Of a DNA stretch of 53,915 bases, positions 43,374 to 52,556 are shown piece after piece. Origin of the DNA: an uncultured Peptoniphilus sp. (GTDB taxonomy: Bacteria > Bacillota > Clostridia > Tissierellales > Peptoniphilaceae). The notes beneath the pieces were generated by a model. It searched no databases, had not been told where the DNA came from, and saw only the letters and a list, made by a program, of their open reading frames with translations. Location: contig NZ_CAMILN010000006.1 of the NCBI RefSeq assembly GCF_946222045.1, forward strand, positions 1 to 53,915, read 5' to 3'. The translations under genes were made by a program, and so were the position numbers. Within the stretch, counting starts at the first letter, position 1; the number at the start of each line of letters is the position of its first letter.

Positions 43374-45740
43374 TTGAAAAGAAATATAAAAACAAACAAA
43401 AAATCTAAAAAGATAAATAATAATAAAAAAATTAATAGGAGAAAAATTCCTTCTGATAAAAATAGTGGACAAGAAATTACAGGACTATTTCTAATAGTTA
43501 TTGGAATAGTCTTCTTTATATGTCTATATAGTCAAAGAATGGGAATTGTCGGATCCTTAATATATAAATTATTTTCCATTTTAGCAGGTTCTGCAAACTT
43601 TGCTATCCCCTTACTTTTTATTTTTTGGGGTATTCTCTTTAATGTTCAAGCAACTAAAAATCATATGAGTCCTTATATAATTTATTCCTTAATTATACTT
43701 CTCTGCACTTTAGTCTTCTTAGACGGATCTAAAGAGATGGACATGACTCTAATTGAGAGAATAGTAAAATCAACAGAGTACATGGACATAACTAGAAGTG
43801 GAGGTATAATTGGAGCAATCTTCGGATTTTTCTCTTATAAACTTTTAGGTTCACTTGGAAACTATATTATTCTCAGTATAATTATAATAGCTTCAATTTA
43901 TTTAATGTTAAGACCTAATATGGAACAAATAATTATGGCCTTCGAAGATCTTGGAGAATATTTTGATGATAAAAAAATGGCATACCAAGAAAAGAAGAAT
44001 GAAAAGAAATTAAAAGCTCAAGAAAAAGATAGGAAAAAATCTCTAAAAGATAATAAAAAAGTATCTAATCAAAAGCTTAAAGACGAAAAAGAATCTGATA
44101 ATACTAACGATTTTTCCGAAAATCTAGTTATTAAGGACTATTCAGAGGATTCTCTAACTGAAAATAATGATTTTGAAGAAATTGATGAAAATACAAACTT
44201 AAAAGAATATGAAGAAACGCCTCAAAAAGCTCAAGAAGAAATTGAAGACGATGTAGTGGATACAATAAAGGACGATATTGAGCACAAAAAAGAAGAAGAA
44301 TTTGTATATACTTATCCAGATACAGCACTTCTAGAAAGAATTCCATCGAAAGGTAATTTTTCTAAAGATGAAGTACTTGAAAAAGGAAAAATAATTGAAA
44401 ATACTATGAAAAACTTTGGTATCGATTCAAAGGTAGTTGCCATAAATCGTGGACCAGTTATTACATCTTACGAATTAAAGCCTGCTCCAGGAATAAAGTT
44501 ATCTAGGATTGTTGGTTTAAGTGACAATATAGCTATGGCTCTGGCAAGTTCTGACTTGCGTATTGAAGCACCCATACCTGGTAAAACAGTGGTTGGGATT
44601 GAAGTTCCTAATAAGGAGAAAGATTCTGTTAGCCTCAAGGAACTAATTGAGTCCAAAGAATTTAAAAATAGTAAATCTGATATTCCACTTGCACTAGGCA
44701 AAGATGTTGAAGGTAATGTTCTAATCTCTGCTATGGAAGACATGCCTCATCTTTTAATTGCTGGTGCTACTGGATCCGGTAAATCAGTATGTATTAACTC
44801 AATAATTACCAGTGTAATTTATAAATCCTCACCTAAGGATGTAAAGTTAATGCTTATAGATCCTAAAGTTGTCGAACTTAGTGTATATAATGGAATACCT
44901 CATCTTTTAATTGATGTTGTGACTAATCCTAAAAAAGCGGCCTTTGCTTTAAACTGGGCTGTTGATGAGATGGAAAAAAGATATCAGGCTTTTGCAGAAA
45001 ATCATGTAAGGGACTTGAAAGGCTTTAATAAAAAGATGGTTGCCGAGGGAAGAGAGGATGAAAAACTTCCTAAAATATTAATAATTGTAGATGAGTTAGC
45101 AGATCTTATGATGGTTGCTTCAAAAGAAATAGAAGAATATATTGCGAGACTTGCTCAAAAGGCAAGAGCGGCAGGAATGCATCTAATACTTGCAACTCAA
45201 AGACCATCTGTTGATGTAATCACAGGAACAATAAAGGCAAACGTGCCATCACGTATAGCTTTTGCAGTTGCATCTTCTGTAGACTCAAGAACTATCCTTG
45301 ATATGGGTGGAGCCGAAAAGCTTCTTGGAAAAGGAGATATGCTATTCTATCCAAGCAAGTATCCTAAAGCAAAAAGAATCCAAGGTGCATTCATTAGTGA
45401 TGGCGAAGTTGAAAGACTTGTTGATTTTGTAAAAAATAATAATGAAATTAAAAACACTGTTGAATCAAAGATAGAACAAGCAATTGAGGACAAAAAGGTA
45501 AAGATTGATAATGAAAAAGACCCACTTTTTAAAGAGGCCGTAGAGCTCGTTGTAAATGATGAGCAAGCCTCAATATCCTATATACAGAGAAAGCTAAAGG
45601 TCGGCTATTCAAGGGCTGGTAGGATCGTTGATCAAATGGAAGAACTGGGTATAATAGGGCCTCACGAAGGTTCTAAACCTCGTAAGCTTTTAAAAACAAA
45701 GGAAGAATTAGAAATGATTTTAGGTGATGAAGATGAATAA
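43374..45740 (+). CDS. ftsK: FtsK/SpoIIIE-family DNA translocase
   Basis: Chromosome-pumping ATPase of 788 residues at the division septum. An N-terminal lysine-rich tail and four membrane segments (about 35-185) anchor it. A charged linker (about 200-315) precedes the motor domain with Walker A GATGSGKS, Walker B IIVDELADLMM and ATQRPSVDVITG. A C-terminal gamma winged-helix domain (about 710-780) contains SISYIQRKLKVGYSRA. The start is TTG with GAGGTG upstream. Its stop overlaps the start region of rimO. Confidence 0.96.
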   Translation: MKRNIKTNKKSKKINNNKKINRRKIPSDKNSGQEITGLFLIVIGIVFFICLYSQRMGIVGSLIYKLFSILAGSANFAIPLLFIFWGILFNVQATKNHMSPYIIYSLIILLCTLVFLDGSKEMDMTLIERIVKSTEYMDITRSGGIIGAIFGFFSYKLLGSLGNYIILSIIIIASIYLMLRPNMEQIIMAFEDLGEYFDDKKMAYQEKKNEKKLKAQEKDRKKSLKDNKKVSNQKLKDEKESDNTNDFSENLVIKDYSEDSLTENNDFEEIDENTNLKEYEETPQKAQEEIEDDVVDTIKDDIEHKKEEEFVYTYPDTALLERIPSKGNFSKDEVLEKGKIIENTMKNFGIDSKVVAINRGPVITSYELKPAPGIKLSRIVGLSDNIAMALASSDLRIEAPIPGKTVVGIEVPNKEKDSVSLKELIESKEFKNSKSDIPLALGKDVEGNVLISAMEDMPHLLIAGATGSGKSVCINSIITSVIYKSSPKDVKLMLIDPKVVELSVYNGIPHLLIDVVTNPKKAAFALNWAVDEMEKRYQAFAENHVRDLKGFNKKMVAEGREDEKLPKILIIVDELADLMMVASKEIEEYIARLAQKARAAGMHLILATQRPSVDVITGTIKANVPSRIAFAVASSVDSRTILDMGGAEKLLGKGDMLFYPSKYPKAKRIQGAFISDGEVERLVDFVKNNNEIKNTVESKIEQAIEDKKVKIDNEKDPLFKEAVELVVNDEQASISYIQRKLKVGYSRAGRIVDQMEELGIIGPHEGSKPRKLLKTKEELEMILGDEDE

Positions 45741-47049
45741 TGTCCACATAGTTACATTGGGTTGCTCAAAAAATGACGTAGACTCTTCTATGATGTACTC
45801 ACTTTTAGATAAAGATAAGTATAAGATGGTAGAAAATCCAAACGAAGCCGACATTTTAATCGTAAATACTTGTGGGTTTATTGATGCAGCCAAAGAAGAA
45901 TCTATTGACACAATACTTGAGTCAGTAGAATATAAAAATGAGGGACGATGTAAAAAGGTTCTTCTATCAGGTTGTCTAGCTCAAAGATATCCTGAAGAGC
46001 TAATAAAAGAAATTCCTGAAATAGACGGGATAATTGGAACAGGTAATATTGAATATATAAATGAGCTCTTAGATAGAAGTCTATCAGGTGATTTATTTGT
46101 AAAGACTGACAATTTAAACTCTGCTTATCTAGAAGGCATTAGAAAAGAAAAAGTTAATACAACAGAATATGTGAAAATCTCTGAAGGATGTAATAATAAC
46201 TGTTCTTATTGCATTATTCCTTCATTACGTGGCAAAAATAGGTCTAGAAAAATAGAAGATGTATATAAGGAAGTTGAATATCTTGTAAGTAAAGGAGCAA
46301 GAGAAATAATTCTCATAGCTCAAAATACAACTGATTATGGAATAGACCTCTACTCAAAATATTCACTTGCCAATTTAATAAGAGAAATATCAAAAATAGA
46401 AGAATTAAAATGGATTAGAGTTTTATATCTTTATCCTGATCACTTTACAGAAGATTTGATAGAGGAATTTAAAAACAACGATAAACTTGTGAATTACGTT
46501 GACATGCCTCTTCAACATATCTCTGATGATGTCTTAAAAAATATGAACAGAAAAACTAGTAAAGACCATATAATCAAAACTCTTAAAAACTTGCGAAAAT
46601 CTGTACCAGATATTGTTATTAGAACTACTTTTATTGTTGGTTTCCCAGGAGAAAATCAGGAAGATTTCGATCAACTAGTTGATTTTATTGAAGATATAAA
46701 ATTTGATAAGCTAGGTGTTTTTGAATACTCTAGGGAAGAGGGGACTAGAGCTGCGAGCTTAGATGAACAAATCCCAGATAATATTAAAGAAGAAAGAAAA
46801 AACGAAATAATGGCTATCCAAAGTGACATTTCAAGTGAAATTCTATCCAAGAATTTAGGAAAAACTTTTGAAGTTTTAATTGAAGAAAAGCTTGATAACA
46901 ACAATTATGTGGGAAGAACATATATGGATTCTCCAGAAATAGATGGAGTAACTTATGTCCATTCAGATAAAGAGCTTGAGATAGGAGACTTTGTCCAAGT
47001 TGAAATTAGTGATAGTCTAGATTATGACTTAGTAGGTGAATTAATATGA
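45733..47049 (+). CDS. rimO: ribosomal protein S12 methylthiotransferase
   Basis: Radical-SAM methylthiotransferase of about 438 residues. The UPF0004 N-terminal domain has GCSKNDVD and the radical SAM cluster is bound by C-x3-C-x2-C in GCNNNCSYC. The C-terminal TRAM domain ends the protein. Similarity of the opening and of the SLRGKNRSR segment favours RimO (S12 Asp methylthiolation) over MiaB. I take ATG 45733 after AGGTGA; GTG 45724 and ATG 45727 are in-frame options. It overlaps pgsA by ATGA. Confidence 0.92.
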   Translation: MNNVHIVTLGCSKNDVDSSMMYSLLDKDKYKMVENPNEADILIVNTCGFIDAAKEESIDTILESVEYKNEGRCKKVLLSGCLAQRYPEELIKEIPEIDGIIGTGNIEYINELLDRSLSGDLFVKTDNLNSAYLEGIRKEKVNTTEYVKISEGCNNNCSYCIIPSLRGKNRSRKIEDVYKEVEYLVSKGAREIILIAQNTTDYGIDLYSKYSLANLIREISKIEELKWIRVLYLYPDHFTEDLIEEFKNNDKLVNYVDMPLQHISDDVLKNMNRKTSKDHIIKTLKNLRKSVPDIVIRTTFIVGFPGENQEDFDQLVDFIEDIKFDKLGVFEYSREEGTRAASLDEQIPDNIKEERKNEIMAIQSDISSEILSKNLGKTFEVLIEEKLDNNNYVGRTYMDSPEIDGVTYVHSDKELEIGDFVQVEISDSLDYDLVGELI

Positions 47050-47579
47050 ATACTCCAAATAAACTAACTTTAATAAGGACACTTTTAGTTCCAATTTTTG
47101 TAATATGTATGTACTTTGATTTTAACAATTCTAGACTAATAGCTACTGCAATATTTGCTCTTGCTTCTTTTACTGATTTTTTAGATGGTCATATTGCAAG
47201 ACGTGACAACCTAGTAACTAACTTTGGTAAATTTGCTGATCCACTAGCTGATAAAATTCTAGTTTGTTCAGCAATGATAATGCTAGTAAGCACTGGTGAA
47301 ATGCCAGCTTGGGGAGTAATTGTTATTATTGCAAGAGAATTTACTATTACTGGTTTTAGAATTATTGCTGCGTCAGAAAATATTACAATTGCAGCAAGCC
47401 CTTTAGGAAAATTCAAAACTGTTACACAACTTATTTCGAATATTTTACTTTTAACAGGATTAGAAAGTCTTAAAACTCCTGGAATGATAGTATTTTATTT
47501 AGCTGTAATCTTTACTGTTATTTCTGGAGCTGATTATTTAATTAAAAATAAAAAAGTTTTAGACCTAGAAAACATTTAA
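47046..47579 (+). CDS. pgsA: CDP-diacylglycerol-glycerol-3-phosphate 3-phosphatidyltransferase
   Basis: Membrane phosphatidyltransferase of 177 residues that makes phosphatidylglycerol phosphate from CDP-diacylglycerol, the product of CdsA in this window. The CDP-alcohol phosphotransferase signature DG-x2-AR-x8-G-x3-D-x3-D is complete around residues 48-70. About five membrane segments. Place between rimO and cinA-recA is common in Firmicutes. Confidence 0.95.
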   Translation: MNTPNKLTLIRTLLVPIFVICMYFDFNNSRLIATAIFALASFTDFLDGHIARRDNLVTNFGKFADPLADKILVCSAMIMLVSTGEMPAWGVIVIIAREFTITGFRIIAASENITIAASPLGKFKTVTQLISNILLLTGLESLKTPGMIVFYLAVIFTVISGADYLIKNKKVLDLENI

Positions 47580-47587
47580 GGAGATTT

Positions 47588-48823
47588 ATGAAATCAAGTA
47601 TTCTCACAATCGGTACAGAGATCTTAATTGGATCTATTACTAATACTAACTCAAAATACATATCAGAAAAACTAACTGATATGGGCATAGATGTTATAAG
47701 ACAAGTTTCTGTTGATGATGGATTAGATGACATAGTTGAAGAATTAAAATATATTTCTAAAAGCTCGGATCTAATTGTTATAAGTGGTGGACTTGGCCCA
47801 ACAGAAGATGATTTAACAAGAGATGCTGTTGCAAAATTTTTAAATAGAAGAGTCTACATTGATGAAGATGAAAAACAAAAAATGGAAGATAGATTTAATA
47901 GACTTGGTAGAAAGATGACACCTAATAACCTAAAGCAGGTTATGCTTATTGAAGGGTCAGAAAAAATAGAAAACATGTGGGGAGTAGCCCTAGGTGAATA
48001 TATTGAATTTGACAATAAAAAAATAATATTACTTCCAGGTCCTCCCAATGAAATGGAACCAATGCTAGACTATTATTTTTCAAACAAATCCTTTACAAAA
48101 GACAATATAATGGTTAAATCCATTGATATTATTGGACTTGGAGAATCCATAATAGAAGATAGAATAAGGAAAATGAATTTTCTTGACAAGAGCATTTCTA
48201 TAAATACTTTTGCCCATGGAACGCATACTGAGGTCAAGATTATTGGTAAGAGTCAAGAAAAATATATGCTACAATCTTCTATAGATCAAACAGTAAATTC
48301 CCTATATAAGGAGTTTACAACTCACATATATTCTGAAAATAATGAGGATGTTGCAAAACAGATTGTTGATATTTTAAAGAAAAACAACTTGAAAATATCT
48401 TTTGCCGAATCAATAACTGGTGGTATGATGGCATCTGCAATTACTGACGTAAGTGGTGCATCAAACGTCTTAGAGACCTCTTTTGTAACTTATTCAAATA
48501 GTTCCAAAAATAAAAACTTAAATGTATCTAAAGATACCTTAGATACATTTGGAGCAATAAGTGAAAATACTGCATATAAAATGGCTAAGGGTGTAAAAGA
48601 AAGAACCCAATCTAATATTGGAGTTTCAACTACTGGTGAAGCAGGACCAAATTCATCTGAAACTGAAGCAGGAAATGTCTTCACATGTATATATTTTGGT
48701 GAAGATAATTATAATACTAAACATTATTTCTTCTCAGGAGATAGAAATAAAATTCGCAGAAGCACAGTAAATAGGACTTTATCACAAATTCTTTATTTAC
48801 TAAGGAAAAATTTTAAGGAGTAA
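47588..48823 (+). CDS. cinA: CinA-family protein
   Basis: CinA of 411 residues. The N-terminal molybdopterin-binding-like (COG1058) domain has IGTEILIGSITNTNS and SGGLGPTEDDLTRDA. The C-terminal NMN-deamidase-like domain has FAESITGGMMAS with the serine and YSN, but the usual GPGGGTPEKPVG stretch reads GPNSSETEAGN, so deamidase function may be changed. The gene precedes recA, as in Firmicutes competence and SOS contexts. AAGGAG precedes the ATG. Confidence 0.92.
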   Translation: MKSSILTIGTEILIGSITNTNSKYISEKLTDMGIDVIRQVSVDDGLDDIVEELKYISKSSDLIVISGGLGPTEDDLTRDAVAKFLNRRVYIDEDEKQKMEDRFNRLGRKMTPNNLKQVMLIEGSEKIENMWGVALGEYIEFDNKKIILLPGPPNEMEPMLDYYFSNKSFTKDNIMVKSIDIIGLGESIIEDRIRKMNFLDKSISINTFAHGTHTEVKIIGKSQEKYMLQSSIDQTVNSLYKEFTTHIYSENNEDVAKQIVDILKKNNLKISFAESITGGMMASAITDVSGASNVLETSFVTYSNSSKNKNLNVSKDTLDTFGAISENTAYKMAKGVKERTQSNIGVSTTGEAGPNSSETEAGNVFTCIYFGEDNYNTKHYFFSGDRNKIRRSTVNRTLSQILYLLRKNFKE

Positions 48824-48825
48824 TT

Positions 48826-49878
48826 ATGAAAGAAAGCAATTTAAGTAAAGAAAAACAAGAAGCTCTTCACAATGTTTTATCAAAAATAGAAAAACAATAT
48901 GGTGAAGGATCTGTAATGATTCTTGGAGACGATGTTAAGCTTGACATTGACGCTATTCCTACAGGATCACTGGCACTAGATATTGCTCTTGGAATTGGTG
49001 GTATACCAAAGGGAAGAATTATCGAAGTTTACGGTCCTGAGTCTTCAGGTAAAACGACTTTAGCTTTACACATGTTAGCAGAAGCACAAAAAATGGACGG
49101 TACAGGAGCTTTTATAGATGCAGAACACGCTCTTGATCCTGGATATGCAAAAAAACTTGGTGTCGACGTTGAAAATCTAATTATTTCTCAACCTGATACT
49201 GGTGAACAAGCCTTAGAAATAACAGAGGCTCTTGTAAGATCTAATGCAGTTGATTTAATAATAATAGACTCTGTTGCAGCTCTTGTTCCAAAAGCAGAAA
49301 TAGATGGAGATATGGGAGCAGCACAAATAGGACTTCAAGCAAGACTTATGTCTCAAGCTCTAAGAAAATTAACAGGAGCAATTAATAAATCAAAGTGTAC
49401 AGTTGTCTTTATTAACCAACTTAGAGAAAAAGTTGGAATAATGTTTGGTAACCCTGAAACTACTACTGGAGGTAGAGCCCTTAAATTTTACTCATCTGTA
49501 AGACTTGATATTAGAAAGTCTGAAAACATCAAAAAAGGCGATGAAATTATTGGTAATAGAGTAAGAGTTAAGGTTGTTAAAAACAAGATTGCGCCACCTT
49601 TTAGACAAGCAGAATTTGATATCATGTATGGTAAAGGAATTTCTAGTGTAGGAAATATTCTTGACGTTGCTGCTGAGGCTGATATTGTTAAAAAAGCTGG
49701 AGCTTGGTATTCTTATGGAGAAGAAAGACTAGGTCAAGGTAGAGAAAATGCTAAGGATTTCTTAGAAGAAAACCCTGATATATTAAAAGAAATCGATCAT
49801 AAAGTAAGAGTTTACTATAACCTACTTCCTGATGATGAAAAAAATGAAGAAGATACATCAACTAATAATGAAGAATAA
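48826..49878 (+). CDS. recA: recombinase RecA
   Basis: RecA of 350 residues, the strand-exchange protein. Walker A GPESSGKT lies at about 69-76, followed by the ATPase core with DSVAALVPKAEIDGDMG and FINQLREKVG with loop L2 GNPETTTGGRALKF. The acidic C-terminal tail is normal. AAGGAG precedes the ATG and only 2 bases separate it from cinA. No LexA box is seen upstream, so expression probably comes with cinA. An Mre11-like gene follows 11 bases later. Confidence 0.98.
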   Translation: MKESNLSKEKQEALHNVLSKIEKQYGEGSVMILGDDVKLDIDAIPTGSLALDIALGIGGIPKGRIIEVYGPESSGKTTLALHMLAEAQKMDGTGAFIDAEHALDPGYAKKLGVDVENLIISQPDTGEQALEITEALVRSNAVDLIIIDSVAALVPKAEIDGDMGAAQIGLQARLMSQALRKLTGAINKSKCTVVFINQLREKVGIMFGNPETTTGGRALKFYSSVRLDIRKSENIKKGDEIIGNRVRVKVVKNKIAPPFRQAEFDIMYGKGISSVGNILDVAAEADIVKKAGAWYSYGEERLGQGRENAKDFLEENPDILKEIDHKVRVYYNLLPDDEKNEEDTSTNNEE

Positions 49879-49889
49879 GGCGTGATTTA

Positions 49890-50870
49890 TTGAAATTACT
49901 TTATTTAACAGATACTCACATTAGGGGAACTAGTCCTAAGAACAGACTAGATGATTATTGTGAAACTTTAAAAGAAAAATTAAAAGAAATTTCAAGTATT
50001 ATTCAAGAAGAAAAAATTGATTTTGTATTACATGGAGGCGATTTATTTGACAGACCTGATGTTTCTGTCTCTATCGTCTCTGATTTTGCAAAAATTTTTC
50101 AATCTTATGGTGTTCCTATTTATATAATAAGTGGAAACCATGATATATTTGGTCATAACCCTGACACTTTAGACAGAACTATGTTAGGGCTTCTGTGCAA
50201 TTTAGGAATTATGAATCTTGTAAATTACAAAAAGATAGTTCTAGAAAAGGATAGTCTACGAGTTCAGCTAACTGGATCTCCTTATATATATTCTATGGAC
50301 GAAGCTTCTAATAGAAATAACTATATAGTTGATGAGGTTGATGACTCATGTAAGTATGCAATACATATGACACATGGTTTTTTAATTGATAAACCTTTTA
50401 TTAAGGAAGTCTCTCACACCCTAATAGATGAGATTAAAGATACAAAAGCTGATATAACCTTAGGCGGACATTACCATTTTGGATTTAAAACTCAGAAGCT
50501 AGATAATAAATATTTTGTCAATCCAGGTGCTTTAATTAGAATTTCTAACTCCAAAGTAGAAATGAAAAGAAGACCTAAGGTAGATATAATTACCTTAGAT
50601 GATAAGATTGAAATAGAAGAAAGATATCTTGAAACTGCCAAGCCAGGTGAAGAAATTCTAGATAGATCAGAAATGGAAAGACATCAATTTAAGGGAATAA
50701 AAATGGCAGAATTTAAAGAAAGTATAGAAGCTTCCACCAATTATAAAAGCCTTGATATTTTTGAGCTACTTTTAAGAATATCTAAAAGTGAAGATATAAG
50801 TGAAGAAATAAAAAAAGAAGCCCTTAGAAGGGTAGAGGAAGCTCAAATTAATGAGGTTAGAAGCTCATGA
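49890..50870 (+). CDS. Mre11/SbcD-like metallophosphoesterase
   Basis: Calcineurin-like phosphoesterase of 326 residues. Motifs in order: TDTHIRG (7-13), HGGDLFDRP (48-56), SGNHD (about 87-91), a single MTHGF and GGHYHFG, the full set of Mre11/SbcD metal ligands. It is shorter than typical SbcD and nearer in size to phage gp47-type nucleases. It starts with TTG 49890 and overlaps the ATPase gene by ATGA. Pairing with a Rad50-like ATPase marks it as the nuclease subunit of an end-processing complex. Confidence 0.87.
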   Translation: MKLLYLTDTHIRGTSPKNRLDDYCETLKEKLKEISSIIQEEKIDFVLHGGDLFDRPDVSVSIVSDFAKIFQSYGVPIYIISGNHDIFGHNPDTLDRTMLGLLCNLGIMNLVNYKKIVLEKDSLRVQLTGSPYIYSMDEASNRNNYIVDEVDDSCKYAIHMTHGFLIDKPFIKEVSHTLIDEIKDTKADITLGGHYHFGFKTQKLDNKYFVNPGALIRISNSKVEMKRRPKVDIITLDDKIEIEERYLETAKPGEEILDRSEMERHQFKGIKMAEFKESIEASTNYKSLDIFELLLRISKSEDISEEIKKEALRRVEEAQINEVRSS

Positions 50871-52318
50871 TTTATATAAAAAAAGTTGAACTTATAAATT
50901 TTCAATCTCACAGTCATACAGAGATTGAATTTGATAGAGGTCTAAATGTCATATTAGGAAATTCTGATGCTGGAAAAACAGCTGTTTTAAGAGCAATAAA
51001 ATGGGCCCTTTATAATGAGCCCAGGGGAGACTATTTCATTAGACAGGGAGAGAAAGATGTTTCCGTTAAAATTGTTTTTTCTAATGGAGTCGTGGTTGAA
51101 AGGTCTAGAACCCCATCAAAAAACTCCTATTATCTGCTCGATGCCCAAGGTGAAGAAATGCGTTTTGAGGGTTTTGGATTAGAAGTTCCAAAAGAAATAA
51201 CCGATGCAACTAGGATGTACAAGGTTTCCCTTGATAATTCTAACAGCAAAAGTATTTTAAACATATCAGAACAATTAGATGGACCATTTTTACTCAATGA
51301 GCAAGCTTCATTAAGAGCTTCTGCTATAGGAAGGCTTATTGGTGTTAACTATGTAGATGATGCTCTTAGAACTGTTGTAAGAGATAATAAAAGAGTTAAT
51401 CAGGAAATAGATAGTCTAAGATCTAATAGAGACAGTATAAAAGACCAATTAAAAGAATATGATTATATAAAAGATTATAAAGAAAAATTTGAAAAAATCT
51501 CAGAAATTAGAAATAAGATAGTAGTGCTAAAAGACAAACTAAATTTAGTATCTAGCTTGAAAGAAAAGTATAATATAAATAAAATAGAGATAGAAAAAAT
51601 TAATGAACTTATTGAAAAATTTAATAATGTAGAAAAAATTGAAAATATACTTCCACAAATTGAATCCAATTTAATAAGATGCAATGCTTATGAATCTTAT
51701 TTAGTAAGACTTAAGAAAACTGATTCAGAGGCAAGAATTCTGTCGAGTAATTTAGAAAAATTAAAAGATATTGATATTTTATATGGTAAATCTAATGAGA
51801 TTGAAGATAAGCATGTTAAATTAAACTCATACACGAGCATTTATAAGCAATATAAGTCAAATCTTGATTTAATAAATAAAACTAAAATTAATCTAGAATT
51901 ATTTAAAAATGAAGATAAGCTTATTGATATTACGAATTCTTTAGAAAATAAAATAAGCCTATATATTAAGCTATATTCAGAAAAAGAAATTCTCTCAAAA
52001 GTTATTGACAAATTAAATTATGGAAATAATTACATTAAATCTTTTGATAATAATATTAATATTGAAGAAATATCTAATAAATTAGATGAAAAGATAAGGT
52101 CTTTTATACTTTTAAATGAATATCACAATGATTTAGAAGGCCTAAAAAAGAACTGTATGTTAGAAAACAACAAGCTTAAAAATATTGAGAGTAATATAAC
52201 TAAATATACTGAATCTTATGAGAATACTATTCTTAAAGTTGGGGTTTGTCCCTTCTGTTATAGTGAAATAAATGATAAGTCCATTGAGCATATTAAATAC
52301 CATTTGAGGAATGATTAG
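50867..52318 (+). CDS. Rad50/SbcC-like ATPase, N-terminal half
   Basis: A 483-residue protein that looks like the N-terminal lobe and one coiled-coil arm of Rad50/SbcC. It begins with INFQSHSHTEIEF and Walker A GNSDAGKT (31-38), then FLLNEQASLRAS (a Q-loop-like region), and a long coiled coil (about 180-450). It ends in CPFC (C461, C464) with H475 and H479, a C-x2-C-x10-H-x3-H pattern like half a zinc hook. It lacks signature, Walker B and H-loop, which occur in the third downstream frame. It ends in TAG, directly followed in frame by the next ATG. Confidence 0.85.
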   Translation: MIYIKKVELINFQSHSHTEIEFDRGLNVILGNSDAGKTAVLRAIKWALYNEPRGDYFIRQGEKDVSVKIVFSNGVVVERSRTPSKNSYYLLDAQGEEMRFEGFGLEVPKEITDATRMYKVSLDNSNSKSILNISEQLDGPFLLNEQASLRASAIGRLIGVNYVDDALRTVVRDNKRVNQEIDSLRSNRDSIKDQLKEYDYIKDYKEKFEKISEIRNKIVVLKDKLNLVSSLKEKYNINKIEIEKINELIEKFNNVEKIENILPQIESNLIRCNAYESYLVRLKKTDSEARILSSNLEKLKDIDILYGKSNEIEDKHVKLNSYTSIYKQYKSNLDLINKTKINLELFKNEDKLIDITNSLENKISLYIKLYSEKEILSKVIDKLNYGNNYIKSFDNNINIEEISNKLDEKIRSFILLNEYHNDLEGLKKNCMLENNKLKNIESNITKYTESYENTILKVGVCPFCYSEINDKSIEHIKYHLRND

Positions 52319-52552
52319 ATGAATTACGAAGAAAATTTAAAAGATTTAAAAGAAGAATTAGACAGGTTAAAAAATATGAAATATAAGTCTGAGGCAAGAC
52401 TTGAGCAATTAAATTCTCAAAAAAAAGATATTTTAGTTGAAATTGAAAAATTAGGTGTTAAACCAGAAGATTTAGAAAAAGAAATTTCTAATTTAAAAAA
52501 TGAAATTGATATGCTCTTCAATGAAGCCAATGACTTAATGCCAAGGTTGTGA
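52319..52552 (+). CDS. small coiled-coil protein between the Rad50-like halves
   Basis: A 77-residue protein, nearly all predicted coiled coil with heptad-like leucines and isoleucines (LKDLKEELDRLKNMK and later LEKEISNLKNEIDML). It starts on the codon after the TAG of the previous gene, in the same frame, and has its own ribosome site GAGGA at 52306-52310. It ends in TGA four bases before the next start. No known family is recognised. It may supply the second arm of the coiled coil or the hook of the neighbouring ATPase. Confidence 0.7.
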   Translation: MNYEENLKDLKEELDRLKNMKYKSEARLEQLNSQKKDILVEIEKLGVKPEDLEKEISNLKNEIDMLFNEANDLMPRL

Positions 52553-52556
52553 TTTC

